64,000 nt of DNA from Pseudisothecium myosuroides (Eukaryota; Streptophyta; Bryopsida; Hypnales; Lembophyllaceae), in assembly GCA_951799445.1 (NCBI GenBank), contig OX637294.1:19803452-19867451 (forward strand). Direction: 5' to 3'. How positions within the stretch are numbered: the stretch's first letter is position 1; each line of letters begins with the position of its first letter. Positions 49,297 to 61,720 of the stretch are shown piece after piece. The notes below the pieces were generated by a model. The model saw nothing but the letters and a program-made list of their open reading frames with translations. It did not search any database and was not told the origin of the DNA. The position numbers were made by a program, and so were the translations under genes.

Positions 49297-49650
49297 TTAA
49301 AGATATTTTCTTTTCTTTTCTTTAGAGAACCCAAAATGATTGAGTTTTGAGTGTTTTCTGACAGAAAAATGGTCTTGGTCTCTCAAAATTATATAACACT
49401 TTTGGAAGTAGTGGTTTCACTTGATTCAACCCCAAATTTTATGATTAGCATCAAAATCATTGCAGAACACACAACACACCAATGGAAACGTCTTTTTTAA
49501 GGTGGTTACTTTCCTTAATTCTACCCCAAGGTTCATTTTTTGATTACCATCAAAACCAAAGTTTGATCACCATTAAAATCATCTTAGAAGTCTTGACAGG
49601 AATTAGGTCCATGGATTGCCATGGCTGTGTCAGATTTATCCTAGCTACAA

Positions 49651-50376
49651 TTAACCCTTAAAAGACAGACCCATGACCACTGATATCAAGCTTCATTGCC
49701 TATCACTTAGTTTATTATCATTTTGCAACTAGATATGAATGGAAATTTATTTATCTATTTTCAGAGATGGAATTACATGTCTTCAATAATTCATAAAAAA
49801 TTTAGATTTTTTTGAGAATTTTTGAAGAAAAAGTCAAGAAAAATCATATTAAATAGAAAATTATTTCAAAAAATTAGAAAATTTCACTGTGTGTGTATAT
49901 TATAGTGACAAACATCATGGTGTAAACTCAATTTCCATGCCATTCTATAATTAGAAAATAATAGACATTGAAAATACATCCAAAGTTCAAATTGCAATAA
50001 AATATTCAATATCAAGAATTTTTTCAAAATTCAAATTGGAGTAGAACCTAGAGTAGATGACCTTCATTTTTTTGGTTGGGCTCAAACTCAAAAAATATTA
50101 TTTTTGTGGAGAAATCTCAGATTTAGAGCAAGGAACAACAACTTTCTAACATACACTAAAATAGCATATTTTTGTGATCCATTTTTTTTACTAACTTCTC
50201 ATTTATGTGAAGACAAACACTAGCAAGACTATAGACTCAATTGGATACTCTTCATAACCCACTATGAAAGGTCAACAAGAAAGACATGGATGAAAAAATG
50301 CTTCCAATCTCTATACACAACACGTCATTGTCATCCAAGAAGCCACAAAATGGCCTCACCGGCGTTACAAGGTTAA
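49651..50376. mobile_element. Family B TTAA element, copy 1
   Basis: This 726-bp element begins TTAACCCTTAAAAGACAGACC and ends CGTTACAAGGTTAA. It is collinear over its whole length with 58876-59604, for example CCATGACCACTGAT, GTGACAAACATC, GGAGTAGAA and CATGAAAGGTCAACAAGAAA. Its termini are unlike family A beyond TTAACC. It is non-coding. Confidence 0.7.
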
Positions 50377-51907
50377 AGGTCGTATGTTTCCGAAAAGAAA
50401 AAGAAAGAAAAATCGTCATAGTACGCACGTTGTTGTTCCAGTGGAAAGATGCACTCATGGTTCTTTTTAGGGTTGAGGACTTGAGGTAGGCGACGCCAAG
50501 CCTGTTTTGCCACCCATTGGCCCTTGTGGGGGAAAGATCCTCTGCTGATTTCAGCCACTGCAAGGGAGCCTTCCTTCTTGCCAATGAAGAATCTTGACGC
50601 AGTGGACTGTGGACCCTCCCTCCCTATTTGCAGCCAAAAAATCCCCGCATGGGGGAGGAACCTTCCAATGAAGAAAATCCACGCATTTCCGGCAGTAACT
50701 TGTAGAATTGGGAAAGCCTTTCCCGTCAAAAGCCATCCCTGTCTGGAGACGGTCAGCCCCCCGGCGGCTGGCTGCCTGGCTCTTCGGTCCACGAACGAGT
50801 CAATGAGAACACCGGAACTGAATCTGGACCCCCCCAAATCGGGACCAGAAAATTTCCTATTTGCTATTGGAAGGAATAGTCGAAGATTATCAATGGAAAA
50901 CCGATTCGCAAATAGAAAACTAATGGATACTATTAAGTTAGCTGGGTAGGCTCAAAATCTCTACCCTAACACTGATCTAGACCACAACCGCAGACTTGCT
51001 AATTTACAGTACGCACCCAGCTTGCTCTTTTGGTCCTACAAATTTAGAATTATGTAACAAAACCCAAAAGTGTGGTGCTCACACGTACCATGCTTGGCTG
51101 CCTACCCACACACAGATGCTGCTTTTGAATCAACTGGAAGTCATTCCATTTTCACTCTTTGGTACCGTATAAAACCGTGTGGAAAGAGAAAACGTCAACT
51201 ACAAAACTCTCAAAATATCTGTTTGTACGCTAGTCTCTAATTCCATGAAGCTACTCAGAACACTCATCCTTCCGTTCACGTATCAGCTGTAACACGTCAA
51301 ATTGTAAGTTTGCACAAAACTAAACACGAAGCTACTAGTGTAAACAACTGGGCAATTCGTGGAGACAACTCAGTAACGATCCGTTCCATTTATAACTTAG
51401 GAAACCCTGAAAAAAGAGGAAACGTGGACTACAACCTCTCCATATCTGATCATAAGGAAGTCCCTAAATCCAGGAAACTACTCGTCCTTCCGTAAAGCCT
51501 AACAAGAACTTTCATGTAAATGTCAGTGGAAACATCAAAGCAAAGAATCCCACTTGGCTGACCCTCGAATGAGAATTACCACCACTGTTGCAAAGTGAGC
51601 CAAGTTGTGCCATTGAAATACCTTCAAACCGGACGTCATATGTCTCATAGACCACGTCAAGCGGGCGCTGACGTTGACGTTATATACATATATATTGAGA
51701 CTCTGCACCATTGAAGTTCTGTCTAGAGATAATCGTCACCAGCATACCAACTAACCCCTACGGGAAAATGACCCTTGTATGGTCGTATTCAGGGAATACA
51801 TGAGCCTCCGATCCTGGAAAAAACGGCATATCCCTGTGTCGACCCTATCCACCAAAAAATCACCTTAATTGTGTGTGTTTTCTCTACACTCTTTTTCCAT
51901 TGCTATT
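50377..51907. other. Region downstream of the F-box gene with two overlapping open frames
   Basis: 50373-50837 (-, 154 codons) and 50524-50949 (+, 141 codons) are the longest open frames outside the F-box gene and overlap on opposite strands. Neither has a recognised domain. The + frame contains repeated MKNLD/MKKIH and CGPSLPI/CRIGKAF-like words, and the DNA shows a partial internal duplication (CCAATGAAGAA at 50581 and 50668). The remainder to 51907 is low-copy DNA and should include the F-box 3' untranslated region; no clear poly(A) signal is decisive. Confidence 0.35.
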
Positions 51908-54154
51908 CTACACTGTTGCCGCGGAATTCGGCTGGAAGTGCGCCTCCGAGACCACATTCTGTGTTGCATAGTACATGTGCAAGGGTTTGTTGCGACAAGG
52001 TAAGAGTGACGTCGACGGCACGAAGTTATCCAACCCTTGGAACGGACACGGCGGCAGCTTGAGCTCCTCCGACAAATCATCGGCCAACACTTGGAAGCTT
52101 TTGTCATAAAGCAGCAACCCCAGCTCATCCCTCACCGAGACGCATCGATAGCGAGGGAACTTGGATCCCCACTTTGCGAAGAAGCTCTCAAACAGAACCG
52201 CATCCTCAATCTTCTGCTCTTTCGAAGGGTTCAACCTGCAGAAGGAGACTCCCTTGGTACCCTTGCAATCATCTTCCCGAACCACCATGTAAACAGTCCC
52301 TTTGCATTCCACCACCTGCACCTCAATCTTGCTTCCGGGACAACGAGGCTCACAGCGGTACAACAGCTTCTCCCGGAACACGCCTTCGTAGATGTCGTAG
52401 ACCACTAAGCCCATCACGGAGCTCCGCAAGATGCCTTCCTTCGCCACGAAGTAAAAGAAGTTGTCGCAGCAGGCGCCAACCTGGGGGGAGTAGCTGAGCT
52501 TGTACTTGCGCTCGATGACGGATAAGTTGTTGTCGACGGACCAGGTTTGCGTGAGAGAGTCATAGATCTCCATGTGTGCGCAAGCTTGGTGGCAGGTACG
52601 TTTGGTTAGGACGAGGAGCTTGTAGGAAGACGAGAAGCGGTTAAAAATGATGTGCGTTAAGATCCAGGTATTCTGGATCATGGAGTTGCCAATGTGCATG
52701 GCGGGGAGCTCTCTGCAGCTCCCGAGGACGGGGTTGTACACAAACAGACTGGCAACGCCTTGTTCGTTCACGTCACGGAAACATAATAAGCCTCCATCGC
52801 CTGCACCAGATCAGGTACTTGTTTGTCAGCACAAATGGGAAACATTTGGTAGTATGTGGAAAAGGTTCGAAAATGGGATACATGTGAGGAGGGGTCAGAG
52901 GCAATGGGAAAGATACATGCTAGTCAATTGGAAAGCTTCAGAATGGGATACATGTTTGAGAGCGCAAATGGGATACATGCTAATGAAGAAAGAAGGTTCG
53001 AAATGGGATAAGAGGGGTGGGTCAACGAAAAAGCTTCTAATGGGATAAATGTGGGCCAGTGGAAATGGGATACATGCTACTCAAAATGGAAAACCTTCAA
53101 AATAGGATACTTGGAAGTTAGTGGAAAATGGGATACATGCTAGTCAACATAAAAAAAGGCTTCAAAATGGGATCAGTCGAAATAGGATACATGCTAGTCA
53201 ACATTAAAAAAGGCTTCAAAATGGGATAAATACTGCTCAGTGAAAATGGGATACATGCTAGTCGATGGAAAAGCTTCAAATGGGATACAGAGTACTCACT
53301 AGAAATGGGATACACGCAGTCAACATAAAAAAAGGCTTCAAAATGGGATACATACTCCTCAGTGCAAATGGGATACATGCTAGTCAATTGAAAACCTTCA
53401 CAATGGGATGCACGCTAGACAGTGAAAAAGCTTCACACAGAACGAACTACACCAGAGAACGACGAAGCGAAGGCGGGGTCGAGCAAAACAACACACAAAG
53501 ATATCGAACATGATACACAACATAAGAAAAACTAAAAAAAGAACAAGAGCAACAATTCAGACACATGCTAAAGAATGAGGCAAATTACAGGGGGGAAAAA
53601 GGACATTCTCCAAAAAAAATGGCAGGCTTAGTTCTCTCACCAGCGATGCAATCTTTCGCTCTCGGGTCGAGTCCCTTCAATGGCGGCATCCTCAGCCACC
53701 GATTCGTCCCGGCATCATATGCCGTACACAAATTCTCCCCCTTAATCGTCGCAAATATCAGCAAATACTGCGACTTGCAACAAAGCTCCTCCCACGCTTT
53801 CACGCACGCCCTCGCCTCCTGGAACTTCTGGGAGAATACGAAGTCCTTGAGCCGCTTGTTCACCGCTCGGCACCGGAACAAGCCCGGAAACGGCATGTAG
53901 GCCGCCACTCGCTCCAGGAGGTCGTCCGGGAGGAAGCGCCACAGACAAGGGTCGAGAAAGGCTGCCGTGATGGGACAGGGTCTCCGGAGCTTCTTCGCGG
54001 GCTCCGAAGGGGACACCATCCAGGTGCTGCTCGTGCTGGGGGAGAGCTTATCCTCCACCGTTGCCGTGCTTGGCGACGGTGGGGACGCGGAATTGAAGCC
54101 GTGGCTACGGAATCGGCTAGTGCAGGGTTGGTAGTGGCGCACCTGGTGACTCAT
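51908..54154 (-). CDS. F-box/kelch-type protein, probable SCF substrate adaptor (two exons)
   Basis: The exons are 53641-54154 and 51908-52800 (minus strand), joined G|GC across a GTGAGAG donor and GTGCAG acceptor. They give 468 residues, close to the usual 400-470 of plant proteins of the LCR/HAWAIIAN SKIRT/At5g15710 type. An N-terminal Ser/Pro-rich tail is followed by an F-box at about residues 71-111 (LWRFLPDDLLERVAAYMPF...FRCRAVNKRLKDFV). A WLRMPPL motif and, across the junction, CIAGDGGLLCFRD and VYNPVLGSCRELP are typical of the kelch/F-box-associated region. F-box proteins bind SKP1 through this motif and recruit targets to an SCF ubiquitin ligase. I chose the ATG at 54154 because the open frame further upstream begins with a non-ATG codon. 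The intron (52801-53640) holds a minisatellite. The specific target and the exact ortholog are unknown. Confidence 0.88.
52825..53437. repeat. Degenerate minisatellite inside the F-box gene intron
   Basis: A composite unit of about 54-64 bp is repeated about nine to ten times. It contains AATGGGATACATGCTAGTCAA, then AAAAGGCTTCAA, then a second half starting AATGGGATACAT and ending CTCAGTG. Unit starts are visible at 53065, 53128, 53182, 53246, 53305 and 53368. The two halves share AATGGGATA, so the unit itself is a diverged dimer. It fills most of the 840-bp intron. The minus-strand open frame 53118-53387 is an artefact of the repeat. Confidence 0.8.
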
Positions 54155-55711
54155 CCCGGAGGACGCGTCGGGAGAGATGTGGAGGAGCCAGGAGAACGGA
54201 AGAGAGGGAGAGAAGAGCGGGCGAAGCTCGAAAGCTGTCTCCTGCAACTCTCTTGCATATCAAGCGGAACACACGGGATGTTAAGGCCTGGCAACAGACA
54301 AGGGAAACAAAAGCCCTTGCAGCAACGCGGGACACAAGCCCCTCTCAACAAAGTCGGGCTACAACAAACCCCTGTTGACAAACTCGTTCGCCATTCTCAA
54401 AACCAAAACACACACGCACGCACACATGTGCACTACGAGACGATTCCAGAGCCCACCAAGGAAGAGCTCACGATGCAGAACAAAATAGCGTAGAGCATCG
54501 GATAGGCAAACAATCAAACCTCCTCACTCACACACACACACACACACGCTCGCTCGCTCACTCGCTCTCAATTCTTCGCGCTCAGATAAATGAGCACCTT
54601 GTCACCCACCAATCAAAACCTCAATACCTCAGAAAACTGTAAGGAAATAATATCTCAACAGCAAAAAACTGGAGAAAAACGGGTGAACGTGATGTCGACT
54701 AGGCACTATTGCAAACGAGTTTCACTGAGGGCAAGGACTTCCTCCTTCGACTGGTAGTGGTAGCAACAGGACCATTTGAGCGACCTAATAACTTAATCAA
54801 ATCATCTCCACTCAATCGTACTCTACTCTACTACCCCCCCAATTGACTGATCATCATCATCGCATCGCCTCGGCGTGTGGGCAACTGGGGATTCTCCGAA
54901 CACGGACACCGCAAGGAAAGTTCCGCAGAACACACCCAGACAACAGACACTAACTTTATTAACTTACAGCCAGTGGAGGTTGCGTCCGAAGACCACTAAC
55001 TTACTCTACTACTGCTTTTGCCTGCTCCCCTGTGAGGAATCTGATCAAATCGCGTCTGTCTACTGTACATCGGGCCTCAAACCACCCTCTAATTTAAACT
55101 TCACTTATTATCAAGCTTATGAGTCATCGTCTGACCGAGGCTTTGCCCACGCACTCTATAACCAACCGCCCTGCGCCGCAAACTCGAGAAAATGTGGCAC
55201 CTAAACGAGCTCAAAACCACGCCTTTTCTGATCATTCTTTTCAGTTTTTTTGGGTGTTTGGTTCTTTTTCTTTCTTCTTTCTTTAGTTTCGTTTAGCAAG
55301 TTGCATTCTCCGTCAGTCAGCCAGTCTGGCTGACATCAGCTTCGGCTGGCTTATTACGCAGTCAAGCGGTATAATTCGGCTGCCGGAGGTACAGTTGAAC
55401 TACTACTGGCTGTGGCAACGGCGGAGACCGTGTGGAAAGAAAGGGAACGCGGTCACCGGTCGAGGCGCCTGACACCGCTGCTTCGTCAGGGGGTGACTTT
55501 GCACGGGAGTCGTTCCTTTCCAAGGAGACGAAGTGGAATGGAATTAGTGTGGGTGGGAGAGTACCGTACGTATGGGAGAGTTTGGGGCTTTTGGGGGAGG
55601 GAGTGTTGAAATTGAATTATAGCATCAGGGTTTGAAAGGGGCATGTTAGTTGAATCCAATCTCAAGATGACATGTGGCACTTTTCAATACAACTTACGAA
55701 ACCCAAAAGTC
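54155..55711. other. Upstream region of the F-box gene
   Basis: This low-copy, less AT-rich DNA on the 5' side of the minus-strand F-box gene probably contains its leader and promoter. It includes a (CA)n then CGCTCGCT/CTCG-rich microsatellite at 54527-54572 and a C-run near 54832. Open frames here (54101-54493, 54875-55204) have no domains. No convincing TATA box could be fixed. Confidence 0.4.
54527..54572. repeat. Microsatellite (CA)n followed by CTCG-type repeats
   Basis: An alternating CA tract of about ten units is followed by CGCTCGCTCGCTCACTCGCTC. It lies about 400 bp upstream of the F-box start codon, probably in its leader or promoter. Confidence 0.85.
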
Positions 55712-56645
55712 CTACGGTCTAAAGCCCCGAGGCCTTTTTTTTTTGTGTAAAAAATCATTCAAAATTCTCATTTCTAGTGTAAAGAACAAAAAGATTTAAA
55801 AATGGTATTTTTTTCGCATACCTAACTAAAGGAACTTGTAGTAGACTAGTAAGAGAATTTGTGGAAAAAAATTCAGATACTTTGAATGCATAGATTGCAA
55901 GATAAATGAGTTCAAAGTGAAGAAAACATAATTTTTGGCACCATGGCAAATCAGTTTGTGAGACTTTGAATCTTTTTTAACTTAAAATATTTTGTACTAT
56001 AGATTTTGAATTTAAAATATATATATCATGAAGAATTGAAATGAAAATAAAAGAAATATAAAAGTTTAAAAAATAATATGATTTTTATTCTTTAAAAATT
56101 TGTTAAGTAGAAGAAAGTACGTGATAGAGGGAAAAACTAAATCATTGATAGCTTTAGGATGGAATTAAAACACACTAATTCTAAAGGTGAGATTTTTCTA
56201 ACAAACAAAGTTAACCCTGGATGGAACTTTTTTTTTTGAAAAATGTGAAAATTGAGCTCAAAAATGAATCCTATACATAATTCTTTCAACTAATTGCCCG
56301 CAAAATAAGGTATTCTATGACTTTCACATCACAAATCCAAATGGAACAAATCAAAGCTTTTCTAAGTAGAGAAAAATATGATCTATGAGAAACAAGTTTT
56401 TAAGGATTTTATTTAAAGTTTTTGTGGATTTTTTTTTGTACTTGCTGAAATCAATTCTGAACTTATTGTAATATAACTTTTAGTTTCCGAGGGCCACTTG
56501 AAATAAAAATTATATTCCCCAAAAGCTAATAATTTTTTTTATTTTACAAGAAAGTTTCAAAACATTTCACCAAAAATTAAACTCAGAGAAACTTGCCTAA
56601 AATCCATTTTATCCCCCAAGGGAGCAATGGGACTTTAGGGATTAA
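55712..56645 (+). mobile_element. Family A TTAA element, degenerate left end
   Basis: The left end reads CTACGGTCTAAAGCCCCGAGG and the right end GGGACTTTAGGGATTAA. The interior is collinear with 45107-46047 (AAAATTCTCATTTCTAGTG, CTAATTCTAAAGGTGAGATT, AGTTTCCGAGGGCCAC). It is non-coding; the longest open frame is about 64 codons. Confidence 0.65.
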
Positions 56646-58812
56646 TTAATGCAAAATATGTCCCTCATGTAGAGTATTGTACTCAATCTAATTCCACTAC
56701 AATAACACAAATTTGGAAATTACATGAATTTGTAAGGTACTATAACATGGGAGTTTTGCTAATTTAAAAAAATTGATGTATTATGGTATAGACTATTTTC
56801 ATATTGTTTCAAATATTGTGGTTCTTGTTCAATTCAACTTTCCTTAATTTATTATCATTTATTTAATATAAATCAAAAACAAAAATATATTATTTATAAA
56901 AATTATATAACTCTTATTTGCCATAGCATTTTTATATACTTTCATAACTATATTCCTAAACGTAAAGAATCTTACTCAGTGAAAGTTAATGACAACAATG
57001 GATTAGCATTATTAACAATGTCATTAAGTTCCCAAACATTTTTGTTTTAGCCTTTGCACAACTACAATGAACAAGGCAAAAACTCCCACAAGTTCAAGCA
57101 TTCCATCTAGAATTGGCACAAAATAGACAATTATCATACAAAACTAAAAGATATTATTATAATGCATCAAACAAAGCACTTGCAATGCCTATGCAATGTC
57201 AATGATTAGATGATGCCTTGTACAAAAGGATCTTAGGTTCCTATGACATAGTCAGAGGGACTCCAAATGATTTCAAAGGATCATAGGACAAAGTGATGTG
57301 GAGTCCAAAGAAAAGGATCTTTGGACAAGGCCTGGACATTCTAAGTACTAGGACCCTACATTATTTTTGCAATAATAATAATATTGAAAACTTTGTATTT
57401 GTTAAAATGAAAAAGACATAATTATCTCGATCCTAAAATAATAAAAATAATAAAATTGTAATAATTGAATAGAAATCATGCTCATAATTCTTCTTATTTT
57501 TCGCATGTGGATTTTTTGTACTCCTCTAGTGACTCCCTGGAGTCCCCTTCTTTGTATGGATAAAAGAAGACAAAAATAAGAAGAAGATGGAGGATAAGGT
57601 TGGCAATCTTTTGGGTAGAAGGTTATTCACTTAGCTTTGTAAGTTGTCAACTTTTCTCCCCTTTTTCCCGCATTGCAATACTTATTGATGTCGTTATTAC
57701 AATTCATAACGGGAGTTATAGAGCATGATTTCTAAGATAGCACGGATGAACTACCCCTTTAAGAATATATATGTGCTTTGCTTTGAATGTGAATCGGTCC
57801 AAACACAATATAATGATTTTTTGTAAAGAGAAGAATAGAAGCTTCATCCACTACATATTGATTCATAAATTTTGGATGTATAGAAAATTAGGTATGATTT
57901 CAAACTTTGCAACTGGAAGTAGTGTATTTTAGGAAGAAGATTTATTGCTCAAAACTTATAAAAAAAATTTGAGAGAATATTTGGCAATGAATTTACACAC
58001 TCTTGGATGAATATGAATATTTAAATTCACATTTGTATGTCATCCATATTAATGGATGTAAATAGATTTTCTATTTTACTAGAGATTGTTTTTGTGTAGC
58101 TCAAAAAGAATGAAAAAAAATCTACTAGCTAGCTTAAAGGAGTTGAAGTTTGAGTAAAAGTGAGTTACTTTAGTTGTCCTACAATAACATAGAATAAATT
58201 CTGAAAATGGGGCAAACTGAAAGTAAAGTACCTATAGTGCAATAATCGCCTTGTATGGAGCACAGTATGACTTACAACACAAAGCTATAATATCCAAATT
58301 GTAATATGAAAAAAACAAAATTTGAATGGTTGAAGTTTTTGACAAAGCTAATCAATAACCTAAAATGACCCACTTTGGATTAAAAAACACCACATCTAGT
58401 AACTATTATGACCCTACCCCAACTAAAGTCTAAATAGAATGGGGTCCATGTTGTTAACTCTAGCTTAGTCACTAAACTCCTCCAAAGTTGTTTCATGAAT
58501 TTGCACTACTTTTAAGTGTAGTGTGTATGAAGCTTCCATTGGACATTGTTCCATTGTCATTTTTTAGATTCTCACAACATGCTCAAATTTCGCTTCTCTT
58601 GTACGATCTCTATTTGAGTTGCACATCTAAAACATCCCACTCATCTACCATGATGTGCATACTCACTGTTCCTACAACAGTTGTTTGACCAATGCTTGCT
58701 TGGCATCACACTTAAGTCTCTACATTTGCCTTTTTCCAAACACTTTCCACCCTAATGCTTGTCGTTCTCCCATTTCTTGTCATTTGGAATTTGCCTACAC
58801 AAAAGTAAAATC
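56646..58812. other. AT-rich stretch, no gene recognised
   Basis: The stretch has only short AT-driven open frames (58488-58688, 58655-58858) without domains. 57180-57340 has a few GGATCTTAGG/GGACTCCAAATG words that repeat loosely. No repeat family is assigned. Confidence 0.4.
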
Positions 58813-59743
58813 CACTACAAGAGAAAGGGGTGTTTTAAGTATAGTTCTAGTAGTATAGTCCTATAAGTAATGACCTTAATCCCCAAATGACGGACCTATG
58901 ACCACTGATTCCAAGCCTCACTGTCCAATACATAATTTGCTGCCATTTTGCTATTAGATATGTATGAAAAAATTTATATTTATTTTCAAAGATGAAATTA
59001 TGTGTCTTCTTTACTTCTAAGTTTTTTTAGATTTTTTTGTAGAAAATTGATTCTTTTGAGAATTTTTGAAGAAAAAGTGAAGAAAAATCACATCAAATAG
59101 AAAATTATTTCAAAAAATCTGAAAATTTCACCATGTGGGTACATTACAGTGACAAACATCTTGGTGTAAACTCAATTTCCGCGTCATTCTATAATTAAAA
59201 AATAATAGACATTTAAAATACATCCAACCTTCAAATTGCAATAAAATATTCAATATTAGGAATTTTTTCAAAATTCAAATTGGAGTAGAAATTAGAGTAG
59301 ATGACATTCATTTTTTTAATTGGTCTCAAACTCAAAAAATGTCATTTTTGTGGACAAATTTCAGATTTAGAGCAAGGAACAACAACTTCCCAAAATACAC
59401 TAAAATAGCATATTTTGTAATCCGTTTTTTAATACTTCTCATTTATGTGAAGACATACATTGGCAAGACTACAAACTCTATTAGATACTCTTCAAAACTC
59501 AACATGAAAGGTCAACAAGAAAATTGCAGATGAAAAAGTGCCTCCAATCAGTCTTCATCTTGTTGAATGGTCATCCAGGCACTACAAAATGGCGCCAAGG
59601 TTAAAGGGGTGTTTTCAGTAAAAAAAATTATTAGAAATACATGTGTTTTTAGTAAAATTTTGTTGAAAACACCCCTTTTAGGTCATTACTTATAGGACTA
59701 TACTACTAGGACTATACTTAAAACACACCTTTCTCTTGTAGTG
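58813..59743. mobile_element. CACTA-like palindromic MITE split by a family B element
   Basis: The outer ends CACTACAAGAGAAAGG and its inverse CCTTTCTCTTGTAGTG begin arms of about 80 bp. The left arm (58813-58875) continues after the inserted family B element at 59605. With that insertion removed, the host element is about 206 bp and almost fully self-complementary. CACTACAAGA termini are common in plant CACTA elements. The flanks are ATC and ATT, so a 3-bp duplication is possible but not exact. Confidence 0.7.
58876..59604. mobile_element. Family B TTAA element, copy 2, nested
   Basis: This 729-bp element starts TTAATCCCCAAATGACGGACC and ends GCGCCAAGGTTAA. It is collinear with copy 1 at 49651-50376. 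TTAA lies at both borders. The uninterrupted arm of the host MITE, reverse-complemented, reads GTAATGACC-TAAA-AGGGGTG, whereas the interrupted arm reads GTAATGACC-TTAA-element-TTAA-AGGGGTG. The insertion therefore added one extra TTAA and removed nothing. Confidence 0.8.
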
Positions 59744-59746
59744 ATT

Positions 59747-61720
59747 TAATTGTTGCAATTGCCAAAAAAAATTATGTAACCCTACCAACGCTTTAATTTC
59801 TACATTTGATATGAACCATCAACCTACTAAGCCAATGGAGTGCAAAGTCCGACCATCTTCTTTAAGTGTATTGTTTGCTAAAATCAACATGTTCTCCATC
59901 TTCCTACTTCTTGATGCATCTCTTATTGAGGAGTCTAAATCTCATAGATACTTTGTTATTTCTATGCAATTTTTTTATACATCCAAAAATTTTGAATAGG
60001 TATTTTTGCCTAAATATTACTCTTTTGTTTTTCTATGTGGAACATGAGCCTAAACTCGAGGTGGGGGCATCCTAAGTCCTTCCATTCTCTTCTACAATTC
60101 TTATTGGTTGCTTATTAGTTTATCCAATTGCCAATGTAGTTGAGGATCCAATTTCAAAAGCTTATGTATGAATTGGAGGGGAATTATAGTCATGGTTTGG
60201 GTGGATTAGATCAAATGAATGACATGCACTCTAGTTCATGAAGGCCGGATTGTAGAATGTTGGAGGAAAAAAAAATCAAGAACAGGGATTTATTGAGCCT
60301 TAAAACTTCATGTAGGCTTGGTAGGTGTCTAGTGTCTTCCTATCTCTTTTCTACTCTCTGTTTTTCTATTACAATCCTCTCTCTCTCTTTGAATCTAGTA
60401 TGATTCCATATAAATATGAGACATAAATAGTAATAGAAGCATTGCTTTTGATTAAAGTTAGGAGTTTTTCTCTCATTGATCTCCCATATTTTATGCTTCA
60501 CTCTTCATTGTATTGCCTCTTTGATTTTTCAAGCTCTTTTTGTTGTTCTTTGGCTCAATTTTTTCCTAATTTTTCTTCAGCTCTCTTGTATTGTTGACCT
60601 CCTTCTCTAGAATTCTTTGTTCTTCTTGCACAACCTTTTTTCTCTTTCGAGCTATTTGTTCAAGCTCTTGGATATGGTCTTTCTGAGTCACCATCATAGA
60701 CTTGTGATAAGTTAGTTAATTATTAGTTCAATTGATCTTCTCCTAGTAGGGGACAATTCAACCCTAGAATGTTCAACTAATGCAACATGTCAATGCTAAT
60801 TTCAATAACCCTACTTTTGAGGGAAAATGGCAACAACTAAAGTTTGTCTCCTTTATTTCAATCCTCAATTAGGAAGCATCAATAGTCAATGTTTTAAGCA
60901 TTTTCGCATACTTTTAATTGGGATAGAATCAACACTTGTAACTATTTCAAAACATTGACAATTGAAAATCATGAATTTTCAAAAAAGAAAAAATAACTTT
61001 TTGAATCTATATGAATATGTAATGAACTTTTGAAGTTCAAATACATGATGCACCCCAAACAATTTTCTTCATTTCATGTGTGCAATCTCTACATTTTAGA
61101 CTACTTGTATTTTTTAGACAAACTAGCTATGTTGTATTGGAATTGGAAATAAATTCTTAAGTTTTCCCAAGTTGGAATCGCCTTGGCCAAGTTTCAAGAT
61201 GCTTTCACTTTTATGTGAATAGGGAGAAATAGCTTTTTTTTTATTAGGAATAGCCTTGCCTTGTTTTCAAACTAAAAACAACCCAAAAGTTAAAGTCCAA
61301 TGTTTAATAATAGTTTCTAAGGATGTTAGAAACTTGTCTCTCTTGCTTCTCACAAACTTCTCCTAAAATTTTGCTAGCCATTAATTCTAATTTGCCTCGT
61401 ACATCTATTCCAAACTTCCATGTAAAATCCTTTTTTTATTTTTTATTTTTATACTTTCATGCAAGATTGGGCCACTAATTCCTGGTGAATGGAAGTCCAC
61501 CTTTAATCCTGAAGTGCTCTGACATCCATATTCTGGACGATGAACAAAGCGTTTTAAGGCACTTTGTAGTCCAAGCAACTTCCAATGTAATACTTGAATC
61601 TAGAAAAGACAACCTTCCTTAACAATCAAGTTCATGAAATTCTGGTAAATAATATTTTGGTACAAAGATATAAGCAAAAATGTGCAAAAATTCAAAAAAG
61701 GATTGAGGCGTTTAGGGGTT
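59747..61720. other. AT-rich stretch, no gene recognised
   Basis: Open frames at 59811-59999 and 59866-60075 overlap and lack domains. A pyrimidine-rich tract lies at about 60340-60400 and 60480-60680. A stranded family A end (GGCGTTTAGGGGTTAA) lies at about 61707-61722, directly before repeat C. No gene is recognised. Confidence 0.4.

Noticed and set aside
53118..53387. 89-codon minus-strand frame with repeated YPI/LKPF words
   Set aside because: The periodic translation follows directly from the intronic minisatellite.
54155..54247. N-terminal extension of the F-box protein by 31 residues
   Set aside because: The frame is open but its upstream-most start would be TTG; the first ATG in frame is at 54154 and gives a family-typical length.
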